Below, in pieces: positions 1-9,145 of a stretch of 64,000 bases of DNA. The notes beneath the pieces are model-generated. The model was not told the DNA's origin. It searched no databases and worked only from the letters and a program-made list of their open reading frames with translations. Position numbers and translations under genes: made by a program. Origin of the DNA: Sipunculus nudus (lineage: Eukaryota; Annelida; Sipuncula; Golfingiida; Sipunculidae); NCBI GenBank assembly GCA_026874595.1, contig JAPPUL010000079.1, positions 1,295,001-1,359,000 of the forward strand, read 5' to 3'. How positions within the stretch are numbered: position 1 is the stretch's first letter; each line of letters begins with the position of its first letter.

Positions 1-722
1 TGTTCGGCCACTACCAAGCCCATTATAACTACAAATATTACAAGCACTATCAAAAGCATGATTACACTACCAGGTTGGTCTTGCACGTTTAAATATAATT
101 GCCCAACGGACTGCGGTAATCTTGCAACTATTCCTGCAAATATCAAAAGAGATACGCCATTCCCGATGCCTTTTTCTGTTATCCTCTCTCCAAGCCACAA
201 CAAAAACATTGTTCCGGTTGTCATTGTTAGTATGAAACTAAAGATAAAAAAGAAATCCATTTGGCCTGTTTCAGTATTTAAAACTTTATCCGTTGTGCTT
301 GAAAGCACTTGGGTGTCAAGTAGTATTAAAAGTCCTATTGCCTGGATTATACAAAGCCCTACTGTTCCGTATTTTGTGTATAAATCTATTTTCTTTTGTC
401 CATAAGCTCCTTCCTTAGATAACTGATCTAAATGCGGTATCACTACTTTCAATAGCTGCATTATAATCGAGGCGCTTATGTAAGGCATTATTCCAAGTGA
501 GAATAATGCAAATTGTCCAAGCGCTCCGCCTGAAAATAAATTAAGTAGCCCTAAAAAGCCCGATTGGGATGTCTCGCCAAATGCTTGAAATAGTGCATCC
601 GGGTTTATGCCTGGTGTTGGTATTTGGGCACCTATTCGAAATACGGCAAGTATAAATAGCGTGAATAATATTCTGTCGCGTAGTTCTTTTATCGAAAAGA
701 TATTCGTTATTATATTTGACAT
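1..722 (-). CDS. secY: SecY preprotein translocase subunit (N-terminal 240 residues, cut by window edge)
   Basis: Reading the minus strand from the ATG at 722 gives an open frame of 240 codons that runs off the left end. It shows the SecY pattern: a basic N-terminus, first membrane helix at about residues 17-34, the IPTPGINP stretch at 35-42, the signature GIMPYISASI at 77-86, and LGERITEKGIGNG at 177-189. SecY is the channel subunit of the SecYEG translocon in the inner membrane. It is the last visible gene of the spc block, 44 nt after rplO, the usual place. The C-terminal half lies outside the window, so completeness cannot be judged. Confidence 0.96.
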   Translation of the reverse strand, partial: MSNIITNIFSIKELRDRILFTLFILAVFRIGAQIPTPGINPDALFQAFGETSQSGFLGLLNLFSGGALGQFALFSLGIMPYISASIIMQLLKVVIPHLDQLSKEGAYGQKKIDLYTKYGTVGLCIIQAIGLLILLDTQVLSSTTDKVLNTETGQMDFFFIFSFILTMTTGTMFLLWLGERITEKGIGNGVSLLIFAGIVARLPQSVGQLYLNVQDQPGSVIMLLIVLVIFVVIMGLVVAE

Positions 723-766
723 TATATCTCCACTACATTAAAAGCTCATAGGCTATACTATATGCT

Positions 767-1213
767 TTATACGCTTTCAAATGTCCCTCCCAAAGCTTCT
801 ACTTTTGCTTTTGCTGTTTTAGATATCTTGTGTACTTTTATATGAAGTGCTTTGTCAAGCTCAGCCTCACCACGTCCTAATATCTTTACGCAATCTGTTA
901 GTGATTTTATTAGTCGCTTCTCTTTAAGCATTTCTAATGTAACTTCTTCTTGTGCATTGAAGGCTTTCGAAAGTACGTCTAAGTTTATTACCTTTATCTC
1001 TAATCTATTTCTTGACTTAAATCCCCTCTTAGGAACACGCCTGTACAAAGGCATCTGCCCTCCTTCAAATCCAAGATATGGACCTCCTTTCCCTCCTGAC
1101 CTTGACTTTTGTCCCTTTTGGCCTCTTGTTGACGTTTTCCCATGTCCACTTCCAGGACCTCGCCCCACTGTCTTACGACGCTTTTTTGTCTTTAGCTTAC
1201 TTGTTTCAAACAT
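767..1213 (-). CDS. rplO: Large ribosomal subunit protein L15
   Basis: A 148-residue protein of usual L15 length. The glycine- and basic-rich N-terminal extension (GRGPGSGHGK at about 18-27, then RGQKGQKSRSGGKGG) is the part that threads into 23S rRNA, followed by the globular domain ending in VEALGG. It starts at ATG 1213, 27 nt after rpmD, and is followed by secY, the canonical spc order. Nothing unusual. Confidence 0.97.
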   Translation of the reverse strand: MFETSKLKTKKRRKTVGRGPGSGHGKTSTRGQKGQKSRSGGKGGPYLGFEGGQMPLYRRVPKRGFKSRNRLEIKVINLDVLSKAFNAQEEVTLEMLKEKRLIKSLTDCVKILGRGEAELDKALHIKVHKISKTAKAKVEALGGTFESV

Positions 1214-1240
1214 TATATCATTTCCTTTAATAACAATATT

Positions 1241-1414
1241 TTATATAACCTTTACCAAATGGTTTACTTTGCGTATCATCCCTTGTATTGCTTCTGTATC
1301 GCTTTTCTCTACTACTTGGTTTATACGCTTTAATCCCAGAGCCAAAACCGTTTGTTTATGCTTTTTATGAGCTCCAATTACGCTTTTTACCAGCTTTATT
1401 TTAATCTTTTTCAT
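1241..1414 (-). CDS. rpmD: Large ribosomal subunit protein L30
   Basis: A 57-residue L30 ([14 protein letters not shown] at the start, then the GLKRIN and VNHLVKV segments). The frame is open up to a TTG at 1426, but the ATG at 1414 is preferred: a GGA lies about 8 nt before it, inside the longer reading, and the family starts at this point. L30 is absent from some bacterial lineages; its presence between rpsE and rplO is the standard spc order. Confidence 0.93.
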   Translation of the reverse strand: MKKIKIKLVKSVIGAHKKHKQTVLALGLKRINQVVEKSDTEAIQGMIRKVNHLVKVI

Positions 1415-1449
1415 ACCTTTTTCCAAAAAATAACTTACAATAAACTAAA

Positions 1450-1968
1450 CTACTTGAATATCTCCATTATCGTTTTATTGCGCTTTAAAGCCTCTTCCTT
1501 TACATCCTTAAATGATCGCAAAGCTTCATAAGTTGCCTTTAATACATTTAGTGCATTGCGACTCCCATGTACTTTCGATACAATATCATGTATGCCGGCA
1601 AGCTCAAGCAATACCCGTACAGGTCCCCCAGCTATTAAACCTGTTCCTGAATAGGCGGGTTTTAACCACACTTTTGAACGACTGAATTTCCCTATTACTT
1701 CATGTGGTATTGTGTTCGTATCTTTCTTTAGCGATACTCGCATTATATGTTTTTTTGCATCTTCTACGGCTTTTTTGATCGCCTCCGGTACCTCGTTGGC
1801 CTTCCCAAACCCTATCCCTATATGCCCATTCTTATCACCTACTGCCATCAGTGCACTAAAACTAAATCTACGACCGCCTTTTACTACCTTTGCTGAGCGA
1901 TTTAACTTTACCAGTTTCTCACTTAAGTTTAGCTCGCTTGCCTTTATTTTTCCTACGCTTTGTTCCAT
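1450..1968 (-). CDS. rpsE: Small ribosomal subunit protein S5
   Basis: A 172-residue protein of normal length. The N-terminal double-stranded-RNA-binding-like domain has SFSALMAVGDKNGHIGIG and the GKANEVPEAIKKAVEDAKK signature. The C-terminal domain has SGTGLIAGGPVRVLLELAGI. S5 helps translational fidelity and sits at the mRNA entry side of the 30S subunit. It lies between rplR and rpmD in the spc block. Confidence 0.97.
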   Translation of the reverse strand: MEQSVGKIKASELNLSEKLVKLNRSAKVVKGGRRFSFSALMAVGDKNGHIGIGFGKANEVPEAIKKAVEDAKKHIMRVSLKKDTNTIPHEVIGKFSRSKVWLKPAYSGTGLIAGGPVRVLLELAGIHDIVSKVHGSRNALNVLKATYEALRSFKDVKEEALKRNKTIMEIFK

Positions 1969-2047
1969 TAATGCTATTTCCTCTTACTTAAAAACTCTAA
2001 GTTCATAAACTGTAAGTTTTTTTAATAATTTATTTTCAGCCCAAACC

Positions 2048-2422
2048 CTAAAAGCTTAAACCGTGTTCTCTACATGCATCTGCAAGCGCTTTTACACGAC
2101 CATGGTACTTATAACCATTTCTATCGAATATTATCTCTTTTACCTTGGCATCCTTAGCTCGCTTTGCAAGCAGTTTACCTACTTTCTTTGCATTCTCTAC
2201 ACTACATTTATTAGCATTTTTAAGCTCTTCTTTTAGACTTTTATCTTGCGTTGATGCTGAACATACTGTCTTCTGACTTTCATCATCTATTATTTGCGCA
2301 TATATATTTGTTTTGCTCCGATATACTGTTAATCGTGGCTTTGTACTTGTCCCGCGTATCTTTTGTCTTAGCGATTGCTTGCGCCTCTTTCGTCGCCCTA
2401 GCTTTTCTAATGTTGCACTCAT
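2048..2422 (-). CDS. rplR: Large ribosomal subunit protein L18
   Basis: A 124-residue basic protein matching L18, which binds 5S rRNA in the central protuberance. Recognisable segments are RLTVYRSKTNIYAQIIDD, AKKVGKLLAKRAKD and the C-terminal FDRNGYKYHGRVKALADACREHGL. Its start (ATG 2422) lies 62 nt after the rplF stop. Confidence 0.97.
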   Translation of the reverse strand: MSATLEKLGRRKRRKQSLRQKIRGTSTKPRLTVYRSKTNIYAQIIDDESQKTVCSASTQDKSLKEELKNANKCSVENAKKVGKLLAKRAKDAKVKEIIFDRNGYKYHGRVKALADACREHGLSF

Positions 2423-2484
2423 AATATCTTTTATTTCCTCTGCTCTTTTATTTCCCTTCCTTATTTTATAACTTGCTTTTAGTA

Positions 2485-3078
2485 TTACTTTTTACCCGAT
2501 TTACCTGCTTTTGTCCTTATGACTTCTTCTGCGTACTTTATACCTTTGCGTTTGTAGGGTTCTGGCGGCCGTATACGCCTTATCCTAGCTGCTGTTTCTC
2601 CTAATAATTGTTTGTCATGGCTGCTTAACAGTATCTTTGTATTGTCTTTTACCTCGCATTCTACTCCTTCCGGTATCTTGAATATTACCGGATGTGAGTA
2701 GCCCACTGTTAAGGTTAAATCAGTATTGCTTAAACTCGCTCGATAGGCTACCCCATTTAATTCAAGCCGACGAGTAAAACCCTCTTTAACTCCATGCACC
2801 ATGTTTGATAATAAACTTCTATAAAGCCCATGTAGCGATTTTAACATCTTTGTTTCGCCCAAACGCTTTACTACAATCTCGCCTCCCTCCTCTCCCTTCT
2901 CTCCCTTCTCTCCCTCCTTCCTTCCTTCCTTCTCTGCGCCTTTAAATTCAAAGTCTATACCACTACGTACTTCTTGTTCAAGCTTTCCCTTCGGCCCCTC
3001 TACTTGCAATTTTCTACCCTCGTACTTTACCTTAACCCCATCAGGCACCTTTATTATCTTATTACCTATCCTTGACAT
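2485..3078 (-). CDS. rplF: Large ribosomal subunit protein L6 with a charged repeat insert
   Basis: A 197-residue L6, about 20 longer than usual. Family landmarks are MSRIGNKII at the start, HGLYRSLLSNMVHGV at about 83-97 and the C-terminal RRIRPPEPYKRKGIKYAEEVIRTKAGKSGKK, which holds the L6 signature. The excess is an insert at about residues 48-67 made only of E, K, G and R with repeated EKG units, encoded by 2878-2937, where a 9-nt pyrimidine repeat and CTTC tetranucleotides are visible. It falls in a loop of the first L6 domain, so it should be tolerated. The insert is in frame and the rest of the protein is intact. Confidence 0.96.
   Translation of the reverse strand: MSRIGNKIIKVPDGVKVKYEGRKLQVEGPKGKLEQEVRSGIDFEFKGAEKEGRKEGEKGEKGEEGGEIVVKRLGETKMLKSLHGLYRSLLSNMVHGVKEGFTRRLELNGVAYRASLSNTDLTLTVGYSHPVIFKIPEGVECEVKDNTKILLSSHDKQLLGETAARIRRIRPPEPYKRKGIKYAEEVIRTKAGKSGKK
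2891..2931. repeat. Short tandem repeats creating the L6 insert
   Basis: The plus strand shows about two and a half copies of a 9-nt unit (TCTCCCTTC) followed by four CTTC-like tetranucleotides. On the coding strand this gives the EKG-rich insert of L6. The 9-nt unit preserves the reading frame. Confidence 0.8.
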
Positions 3079-3090
3079 CTAATAACCTCT

Positions 3091-3130
3091 TTCATTACCA
3101 TTTATTACCATTCATTACCATTCATTACCA
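3091..3130. repeat. 10-nt tandem repeat spanning the rpsH stop codon
   Basis: Four copies of TTCATTACCA (the second has one mismatch) at 3091-3100, 3101-3110, 3111-3120 and 3121-3130. The unit nearest rpsH contains that gene's last codons and its TAA (3125-3127); the other copies extend into the spacer before rplF. The unit is not a multiple of three. Confidence 0.9.
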
Positions 3131-3523
3131 TATGTAGCATAATATTTCTCCCCCTATCTTAAGTTCCTCACGTGCACGCTTGCCTGTAATTATCCCTTGT
3201 GAGGTCGACATTATAACAACTCCAAGTCCGTTTAATATCCGGGGAATATCAGCTGCTTTGCTATATATGCGGCATCCTTGTTTGCTTACACGCTTTATCT
3301 GCGTTATTACATTTTCGTTGCTAGGTGTATATTTTAATTGCACCTTTATTATACTATATTTATCCCCCTCTACTACCTTGCAACTCTTTATAAACCCTTC
3401 CTCTTTAAATAATTTCACTATCTCTAACTTTAGCTTTGAATAAGGTATTTCAACTTCCTTATGACGCGCATTTGACGCATTCTTTAGCTTCGTAAGCATG
3501 TTAGCTACCGGATCTACACTCAT
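3125..3523 (-). CDS. rpsH: Small ribosomal subunit protein S8
   Basis: A 132-residue S8, normal length: DPVANMLTKLKNA near the N-terminus and the C-terminal signature region GLGVVIMSTSQGIITGKRAREELKIGGEILCYIW. S8 is a primary 16S rRNA binder and in some bacteria autoregulates the spc operon. The terminal Trp and the TAA lie inside a 10-nt tandem repeat that continues into the spacer. Confidence 0.97.
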   Translation of the reverse strand: MSVDPVANMLTKLKNASNARHKEVEIPYSKLKLEIVKLFKEEGFIKSCKVVEGDKYSIIKVQLKYTPSNENVITQIKRVSKQGCRIYSKAADIPRILNGLGVVIMSTSQGIITGKRAREELKIGGEILCYIW

Positions 3524-3609
3524 CGCTTTTTATTTACTCCTAGTAAACTTTTATTCTTTACTTTTATTCTTTACTTCTGCACTTTTTATTTCATAAATAA
3601 GTAAAACCA

Positions 3610-3795
3610 CTACCAGCTTGACTTTGTAACCCCAGGTATTAGCCCTTCGTTTACAAGCTTTCTAAAACATATTCGGCACATCTTGAATTTCCTTATATAC
3701 CCACGCGGACGCCCGCATAGTCTACATCGATTGTATTCTCGAGTCTTGTATTTATGCCCTTTTTGCTGCTTTACTATTAACGCTTTTCTTGCCAT
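3610..3795 (-). CDS. rpsN: Small ribosomal subunit protein S14, zinc-binding type
   Basis: A 61-residue protein, the length of the short zinc-containing S14 (type Z). A CxxC-x12-CxxC finger is visible ([20 protein letters not shown]). It binds 16S rRNA in the head of the 30S subunit. The order rplE-rpsN-rpsH is canonical. The spacer to rpsH (3524-3609) holds a doubled 13-nt A/T-rich unit. Confidence 0.97.
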   Translation of the reverse strand: MARKALIVKQQKGHKYKTREYNRCRLCGRPRGYIRKFKMCRICFRKLVNEGLIPGVTKSSW

Positions 3796-3867
3796 CTTTT
3801 CCCTTGCCTTTTTTCTTTATTCCTACTAAAACATTTTACCTGATAAATAACATTTACTTCCTAACAT

Positions 3868-4626
3868 TTAGTTCCTAAACGGAAACGAAAACCTCTTAAG
3901 CATATCATGTGCTTCACTATCACTACGCGCTGTTGTGATGAACGTTATATTCATCCCCGATATCCGCTCTATCTTATCATAATCTATCTCAGGAAATATT
4001 ATCTGTTCTTTAACCCCAAGTGAATATTGTCCCCGCCCATCAAACGATTTGCTTGACAGTCCTCGGAAATCTCGTATACGAGGTAATGAGGCATTTATTA
4101 ATCTATCTAAAAATTCATACATTCTCTTCCCGCGTAGCGTTACCTTACAGCCTATTGCATTTCCTTCACGTAACTTGAAATTTGCTATCGATTTTTTGGC
4201 TTGCGTTTTTATTGGCTTTTGACCCGCTATCCTACTAAGCTCTGCTATTGCGTTATCTAGAAGTTTTTTGTTGTCAATTGCTTTGCCTACCCCTATGTTT
4301 ATCACTATCTTCGTCAGCTTAGGTGCGCGCATTACGTTATTATATAACCCTTCTTTTAGCATATTCGGCACTATCTCTTTTCTATACATCTCAAGCAGAC
4401 GAGGCTCTTTACTGGCTAAAGTTTTACTTTCCTTTCTCTTTGCTTTGTTAGTACTAGCTTCTTTTTTTTCTGCTTTCCCAACACCGACACTCTGCCCTTT
4501 CTCTGCTGCCTCCTTAGACTTCTTCTTTTTTCCTTCTGTCGCAGCCGTTCTTTCTTTCTTCTTCTCTCCTGCTCCCTTTTCTTCTGCTCCCTTTTCTTCT
4601 GCTCCCTTTTCTTCTGCCTTTTCCAT
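3868..4626 (-). CDS. rplE: Large ribosomal subunit protein L5 with a long charged N-terminal extension
   Basis: The L5 core runs from about residue 74 to 252: [23 protein letters not shown], and a C-terminal half with [18 protein letters not shown] and INITFITTA-like segments. Total length is 252 residues against about 180 usual. The first ~73 residues are Lys/Glu/Ala/Gly-rich, beginning with three EEKGA units and followed by KKKK and KEA runs. The extension appears to be translated: the ATG at 4626 has a GAGGG site 5 nt upstream, while the first internal Met (residue 80, at 4389) has none. The core should still bind 5S rRNA and P-site tRNA; the role of the extension is unknown. Confidence 0.95.
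   Translation of the reverse strand: MEKAEEKGAEEKGAEEKGAGEKKKERTAATEGKKKKSKEAAEKGQSVGVGKAEKKEASTNKAKRKESKTLASKEPRLLEMYRKEIVPNMLKEGLYNNVMRAPKLTKIVINIGVGKAIDNKKLLDNAIAELSRIAGQKPIKTQAKKSIANFKLREGNAIGCKVTLRGKRMYEFLDRLINASLPRIRDFRGLSSKSFDGRGQYSLGVKEQIIFPEIDYDKIERISGMNITFITTARSDSEAHDMLKRFSFPFRN
4571..4615. repeat. 15-nt tandem repeat coding for EEKGA units in L5
   Basis: Three exact copies of GCTCCCTTTTCTTCT (4571-4585, 4586-4600, 4601-4615) on the plus strand, read on the minus strand as the repeated EEKGA near the N-terminus of L5. The 15-nt unit preserves the frame. Confidence 0.92.
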
Positions 4627-4676
4627 TATTTCCCTCTTATATACTTATCACTTTACTATTGCTAAAGAACATGTAC

Positions 4677-5048
4677 CTAGCTCTTATCTAAATTTCGATC
4701 ACATTTGTGACAGTGACGTTTACGTTTGCCATTTTCTTGTTTTATTTTTACCCGAACACCTTTTTTACAACTTGGACAAAGCAACATTACATTTGATATA
4801 TCTATATATGACGATATTTCTACTATCTCCCCTGTCTGTTTCTCCTGATTTGCCTTACGGTGCTTCTTTACCATGTTTATCGAGGGCAGCTTTACTTTCC
4901 CTTGTTTCTTATTTATATGTTCTATCTTGCCTGTCTTGCCCATATCACGGCCAGTTAGTACCACCACTTCGTCATCTACTCGCAGCTTGTATTTTATCTG
5001 CACCTTGCCTTTTGCCGCTTTCCCTTTATTCTCTTGTCTTTTTTTCAT
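4677..5048 (-). CDS. rplX: Large ribosomal subunit protein L24, zinc-ribbon type
   Basis: A 123-residue L24: KOW motif (VDDEVVVLTGRDMGKTGKI at about 25-43), SSYIDISNVMLLCPSC and a C-terminal half with two Cys pairs, CPSC and CHKC, as in zinc-binding L24 variants. L24 initiates 50S assembly by binding the 5' end of 23S rRNA. The N-terminal ~20 residues are Lys-rich. It follows rplN by 42 nt, and that spacer has a doubled 12-nt unit including a purine-rich ribosome-binding stretch. Confidence 0.96.
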   Translation of the reverse strand: MKKRQENKGKAAKGKVQIKYKLRVDDEVVVLTGRDMGKTGKIEHINKKQGKVKLPSINMVKKHRKANQEKQTGEIVEISSYIDISNVMLLCPSCKKGVRVKIKQENGKRKRHCHKCDRNLDKS

Positions 5049-5090
5049 AACTTTTATTCCCTTTGCTATTCCCTTTGCTATCCTAAGCCC

Positions 5091-5459
5091 CTAGATAACT
5101 TCAGGCGCAAGCGATATTATCTTCATGAAATCTTTATCTCGAAGCTCTCGGGCTACAGGCCCAAATATCCTAGTCCCCCGAGGATTGTTTTTATTATCTA
5201 TTATTACTGCCGCATTATTATCAAATCTAAGTGTTGTTCCGTCTTTTCTGTTTATTGCTCGCTTTGTTCTTACTATTACCGCACGTATCACATTCTTCTT
5301 TTTCACACCCATGTTGGGGGAGGCAACCTTTACGCTTGCAACCACTATGTCTCCAACTCGGGCATATCGCTTTTTGGAACTCCCAAGCACCTTTATACAC
5401 TGAATCTTTTTTGCTCCGCTATTATCTGCTACCTGTAACATTGTCTCTGCTTGTATCAT
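5091..5459 (-). CDS. rplN: Large ribosomal subunit protein L14
   Basis: A 122-residue protein, exactly the family length. It begins [26 protein letters not shown] and has the [17 protein letters not shown] signature near the C-terminus. L14 sits at the subunit interface and contacts 16S rRNA. It shows no extension, unlike the neighbouring rplE and rpsQ products. Confidence 0.98.
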   Translation of the reverse strand: MIQAETMLQVADNSGAKKIQCIKVLGSSKKRYARVGDIVVASVKVASPNMGVKKKNVIRAVIVRTKRAINRKDGTTLRFDNNAAVIIDNKNNPRGTRIFGPVARELRDKDFMKIISLAPEVI

Positions 5460-5470
5460 TTAGTTTATCC

Positions 5471-5944
5471 TTAGCCTTTATCTTTTCCTGTCTCAAGTAT
5501 ACGAAATGACTTTTCTTTACTGTAGGGCCTGCATTCCACTATCTTTACTACCTCTCCCACTTTCGCTTTGTTTAGCTTGTCATGTGCCTTCAATCTACGG
5601 CTACGCTTTATATATTTTTTGTATATAGAATGCTTAATTAGACGCTCAACCTCCACCACCACTGTCTTGTCCATCTTGTCGCTTACCACTTTCCCTGTGA
5701 GTGTCTTTTTATGCCTCGCTTGATGAGTTAGCTTTTCTATAACACTAACGTTCTCTTCTCTCTTCTCCGCATCAGCCTTGCTTTCTTTTAGCGAAGACTC
5801 CCCTCCTCTTTCCCCTTCTTTATCTCCCCCAGGATGCTTTTTAACTAGGTTTTTAACTACTCCTGTATCTTCTATCATCTCTTCACCCCTCTCTTCAACT
5901 GAACTTCCCCCCTCTGCATTTTGTTCTTCTTTGGACTCTTTCAT
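5471..5944 (-). CDS. rpsQ: Small ribosomal subunit protein S17 with a long acidic N-terminal extension
   Basis: The S17 core occupies about residues 78-157 ([26 protein letters not shown], then [29 protein letters not shown]). The total is 157 residues against about 85 usual. The first ~77 residues are Glu/Lys/Gly/Ser-rich and unlike S17. A GAGGG site lies 8 nt before the ATG at 5944. No Met occurs between residue 24 and the core, and the only Met inside the core is mid-domain, so the long form is the likely product. The function of the extension is unknown. Confidence 0.94.
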   Translation of the reverse strand: MKESKEEQNAEGGSSVEERGEEMIEDTGVVKNLVKKHPGGDKEGERGGESSLKESKADAEKREENVSVIEKLTHQARHKKTLTGKVVSDKMDKTVVVEVERLIKHSIYKKYIKRSRRLKAHDKLNKAKVGEVVKIVECRPYSKEKSFRILETGKDKG

Positions 5945-5986
5945 CTATTATTCCCTCTGTATTTTAAGTATTTAGAACCTTTTCTC

Positions 5987-6199
5987 TTAATCTTGCTTCT
6001 TTTCTCTTAGCCCAAGCTCGTACTCTCTCAATAATGTTTTGACTTGTGCTATATTTCGCTTTGTTTCCCGCTGCCTTGACACATTGGAAACCGCTCCTAG
6101 TACTAATTGAAACCGAAGATTTCTATATTCTTCTGTTAAGTCCTTATGTAAGGTATTTAGTTCTGCTATTGTCTTGTCTTTTAATTCCGATATCTTCAT
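5987..6199 (-). CDS. rpmC: Large ribosomal subunit protein L29
   Basis: A 70-residue helical protein with the L29 pattern: MKISELKDKTIAELN, LTEEYRNLRFQLVLG, and RETKRNIAQVKTLLRE. L29 borders the nascent-chain exit tunnel together with L23. It is located between rplP and rpsQ as expected. Confidence 0.96.
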   Translation of the reverse strand: MKISELKDKTIAELNTLHKDLTEEYRNLRFQLVLGAVSNVSRQRETKRNIAQVKTLLREYELGLREKKQD

Positions 6200-6228
6200 C
6201 TCTTCTTTTCCAATTTATAATACAATAT

Positions 6229-6636
6229 TTAGAGCTTGCTTATGAACTTTGTTTTTACAGGCAGCTTGTATGCAGCAAGTCTCATAGCACCCATTGCCGT
6301 TTCCTTGTCTGCTCCAGCTATTTCAAACAATATGCGCCCAGGACGTACCTTTGAAACCCACATCTCAGGATTCCCTTTTCCCTTTCCCATACGCGTCTCA
6401 GCAGGCTTTTTCGTATAGGGGAAATCTGGGAATATTCTTAAATAGATTTTACCACCACGCTTTATATGACGAGATATCGACACTCGACATGCCTCTATCT
6501 GCCTATTTGTTATCACTCCAGGCTCCGTTGCATACAATGCATGTTCTCCAAAATCTATACTATTGCCTCTATTTGCCATCCCCTTTAATCGGCCACGCTG
6601 GCGCTTTCTAAACTTTGTTTTTTTTGGCATCAACAT
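6229..6636 (-). CDS. rplP: Large ribosomal subunit protein L16
   Basis: A 135-residue L16 with [32 protein letters not shown] and [21 protein letters not shown]. It helps shape the A-site tRNA-binding region. Two ATGs (6636 and 6630) are possible; 6636 has a GGAG 8 nt upstream, while 6630 matches the family start MPKK. Either way the gene overlaps the end of rpsC by 23-29 nt, which suggests translational coupling. Confidence 0.96.
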   Translation of the reverse strand: MLMPKKTKFRKRQRGRLKGMANRGNSIDFGEHALYATEPGVITNRQIEACRVSISRHIKRGGKIYLRIFPDFPYTKKPAETRMGKGKGNPEMWVSKVRPGRILFEIAGADKETAMGAMRLAAYKLPVKTKFISKL

Positions 6637-7288
6637 CAGTGCTACTCCATTCTTTATCTTTTTGACTTAGTATATCACCTTTATAAATCCAGACCTTAAC
6701 ACCTATCTTTCCAAACTTCGTTAGACTTTCTGCAAAACTATAATCTATATCGGCCCTGAATGTATGCAAGGGAATACGTCCTTCTTTGTAAAGCTCCTTT
6801 CGAGCCATCTCCGCTCCCCCAAGTCGTCCAGATACCAGTATCTTTATTCCTTTTGCTCCTGCTTTCATCGTATTTTGAATTGACTGCTTCATAGCACGTT
6901 TGTGAGATGATCGCCCTTCTATTTGTCGGGCTACTTGTTCTGCGACTAACTTAGCATTCAGATTCGTATTCCTAAGCTCTATTATACTTAAATGGATACT
7001 TTTCTTTGTGTACTTTGTAAGCGCCTTTTTTAAGGTCTCTATATCACTTCCTTTCTTTCCTATTATAAGCCCAGGGCGAGCTGTCAATATGTTTATATTT
7101 ATCTTCTCAGGATAGCGTATTATCTCCACTTTCCCTATCTCTGCCTTAGAAAGACTTTTGTTTATGTGCCTGCGTATTGCAAGATCTTCAAGCAGATTAT
7201 CTCCATAATTCTCCTTCATGTACCATTTTGAATTCCATGTGCGAATAATACCAAGCCGTATCCCTATAGGGTTTACTTTTTGTCCCAT
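6608..7288 (-). CDS. rpsC: Small ribosomal subunit protein S3
   Basis: A 226-residue S3: [13 protein letters not shown] start, KH domain with the GxxG loop IIGKKGSD at about 75-82, and the C-terminal [18 protein letters not shown] signature with [23 protein letters not shown]3 lies at the mRNA entry channel. The last ~29 nt overlap rplP. Confidence 0.97.
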   Translation of the reverse strand: MGQKVNPIGIRLGIIRTWNSKWYMKENYGDNLLEDLAIRRHINKSLSKAEIGKVEIIRYPEKININILTARPGLIIGKKGSDIETLKKALTKYTKKSIHLSIIELRNTNLNAKLVAEQVARQIEGRSSHKRAMKQSIQNTMKAGAKGIKILVSGRLGGAEMARKELYKEGRIPLHTFRADIDYSFAESLTKFGKIGVKVWIYKGDILSQKDKEWSSTDVDAKKNKV

Positions 7289-7307
7289 TTATTCTTTTAC
7301 CTCATAT

Positions 7308-7667
7308 TTATTCATTTTCTTCCTCTTCTTGCCCCGACCACAAAACAACTTTTATATGACTCGTTGGCTTGCATATTCTATCCGCTCTCCCGCGAGCTCG
7401 GGGCCGCACTCTCTTTAGCATTGTACCCTGATTTAAGATTATCTTTTTTATCACAAAGTCTTTCTCTTTAACTTGTACTCCACCTTGATTTATTAAATTA
7501 GATGCCGCGCTCTTTAAGGTCTTTCTTAGCAAATACGCTCCCTTCTGTGGCAAATGCTCAAGTATTCTTATCGCTTTCTCATATTCCATCCCATAAAAGC
7601 CTTTTGATACTCGCTTTAATTTCTTTACTGATATTCTATTGTATTTAGATGTTGCATGCCCTTCCAT
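7308..7667 (-). CDS. rplV: Large ribosomal subunit protein L22
   Basis: L22 core with YNRISVKKLKRVSKGFYG, LRKTLKSAASN and the C-terminal hairpin RVRPRARGRADRICKPTSHIKVV, which reaches into the exit tunnel. The frame is open up to an ATG at 7688 (126 aa), but the ATG at 7667 (119 aa) is preferred: a GGAG lies 10 nt before it, whereas no purine-rich site precedes 7688, and the length is closer to the family. Confidence 0.93.
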   Translation of the reverse strand: MEGHATSKYNRISVKKLKRVSKGFYGMEYEKAIRILEHLPQKGAYLLRKTLKSAASNLINQGGVQVKEKDFVIKKIILNQGTMLKRVRPRARGRADRICKPTSHIKVVLWSGQEEEENE

Positions 7668-7855
7668 TTCTAAATTACTCCGTTTCATCTTATTATCTTA
7701 TTTAGATATATATTATAATTCATGATTATATTTCATACTAAACTATATTTCATACTAGGCTTTTTCTAACCTTTTCCTTTATATATATATATGCTTTAAT
7801 ATACATATGCTTTAACCGCATCTTTTTATGCACTCCACGACTTAAGCCCCTTTTT

Positions 7856-8131
7856 TTAAAGTCTTCCTTTCTTACTCCCACCATGACTTTTAAATATTCT
7901 TGTAGGTGCAAACTCGCCAAGCTTATGCCCAACAAGCCCTTCCGATATGAATACAGGTATAAAGTTCTTTCCATTATACACGTTTATTGTGTGCCCAATC
8001 ATATCCGGGATTATTGTTGAGCTTCGAGACCACGTTTTAATCGGCTTTTTCTTACCATCACCAAGACTATTTGTGATTTTCTTATATAAACTCTTACTTA
8101 CAAATGGACCCTTCTTTAGCGATCTTGCCAT
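7856..8131 (-). CDS. rpsS: Small ribosomal subunit protein S19
   Basis: A 91-residue S19 beginning [15 protein letters not shown], with [39 protein letters not shown] covering the family signature. It acts in the 30S head with S13. The 188-nt spacer to rplV (7668-7855) is unusually long for this operon and holds only A/T-rich sequence with no recognised gene. Confidence 0.97.
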   Translation of the reverse strand: MARSLKKGPFVSKSLYKKITNSLGDGKKKPIKTWSRSSTIIPDMIGHTINVYNGKNFIPVFISEGLVGHKLGEFAPTRIFKSHGGSKKGRL

Positions 8132-8240
8132 ATTCTTTATAAACCTTCTTTAATTCAAATATAATTTTTCAAATATAATTTATTATATAATTATTTTTCT
8201 TTATTTTTCTAATTCCCTAGCTATATTAACTTAACTTTCA

Positions 8241-8275
8241 ATTTAACTTTCTTTAACTTTCTTTAACTTTCTTAG
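8241..8275. repeat. 10-nt tandem repeat in the rplB-rpsS spacer
   Basis: About three copies of a CTTTAACTTT-like unit (8241-8250 with a changed first base, 8251-8260, 8261-8270, then a partial copy). It lies in the 164-nt spacer after the rplB stop; no gene is seen in that spacer. Confidence 0.8.
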
Positions 8276-8295
8276 CTTTAGCATATTTTAGTTCT

Positions 8296-9132
8296 CTACT
8301 TTTTCTTACTTTTGCGCTTAGTCACTATGAATCTATTTGATGCCTTTTTCTTCTTTCTTGTTTTATACCCTTTAGTTGGCTTGCCCCAAGGACTTACAGG
8401 ATGACGCCCACCTGATGTTTTACCTTCACCTCCTCCGTGCGGATGATCTACCGGATTCATTGCAACACCACGTACCTTTGAACGTTTCCCAAGCCAGCGA
8501 CTCTTTCCTGCTTTCCCAAGTGATATGTTTTCATGATTTATATTACCAACCTGGCCTACTGTTGCCATACACATATTGTATATTCGCCTTACCTCGCCTG
8601 AGGGTAACTTTAGGTTACAGTAATCTCCTTCTTTTGCTGACAATTGTGCATATGCTCCCGCTGACCTTGCAAGTTGGCCCCCTTTCTTTGGATATAATTC
8701 TATATTATGCACTATTGTCCCAAGTGGAATGTCTTTTAAGGGTAATGAATTACCTACTGTTGCCTTTATTCCTGCTCCAGACATAATTATCATCCCAACT
8801 TTTAACTTATCTGGAGCTAATATATAACGTTTTTCTCCATCTTTGTAGTGCAGCAAGGCTATACGACTGTTTCGGTTTGGATCGTATTCTATACTTGCAA
8901 CTTTTGCTTCTTTGTTGTATTTGTCTCTTCGGAAATCTATTATCCGATATTTCCTTTTATGTCCTCCCCCACGCCTCCGAACGCTTATTCTTCCCTTAGC
9001 TCCTCGCCCCGCTTTCTTGCTTAGTCCCTTTGAAAGCCCTTTTAGAGGCTTTTCTTTAGTTAGCTCTTCAAAAGTTGAGACGCTCTTAAATCTTTGGGAA
9101 GATGTTGTTGGTTTTAATTTTCTTATTCCCAT
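8296..9132 (-). CDS. rplB: Large ribosomal subunit protein L2
   Basis: A 278-residue L2, normal length. Landmarks: [35 protein letters not shown], and the peptidyl-transferase-proximal C-terminal loop [14 protein letters not shown] followed by [15 protein letters not shown]2 is needed for subunit association. It carries no extension. Confidence 0.98.
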   Translation of the reverse strand: MGIRKLKPTTSSQRFKSVSTFEELTKEKPLKGLSKGLSKKAGRGAKGRISVRRRGGGHKRKYRIIDFRRDKYNKEAKVASIEYDPNRNSRIALLHYKDGEKRYILAPDKLKVGMIIMSGAGIKATVGNSLPLKDIPLGTIVHNIELYPKKGGQLARSAGAYAQLSAKEGDYCNLKLPSGEVRRIYNMCMATVGQVGNINHENISLGKAGKSRWLGKRSKVRGVAMNPVDHPHGGGEGKTSGGRHPVSPWGKPTKGYKTRKKKKASNRFIVTKRKSKKK

Positions 9133-9145
9133 CTATATCTATCTT

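Noticed and set aside
4268-5050. A 260-codon open frame on the plus strand opposite L5 and L24
   Set aside because: It lies antisense to two certain ribosomal genes. Its Phe/Leu/Ser-rich composition is what the reverse of Lys/Glu-rich purine codons gives. Many similar long antisense frames exist here for the same reason.
5471-5944. Wrong start call for S17, meaning no real extension
   Set aside because: A GAGGG site precedes ATG 5944, there is no start codon near the conserved core (residues ~60-88), and the frame is open without interruption.
7750-7974. A 74-codon minus-strand frame in the rpsS-rplV spacer
   Set aside because: It overlaps the end of rpsS in another frame, its product is low-complexity Tyr/Lys-rich, and it has no ribosome-binding site.
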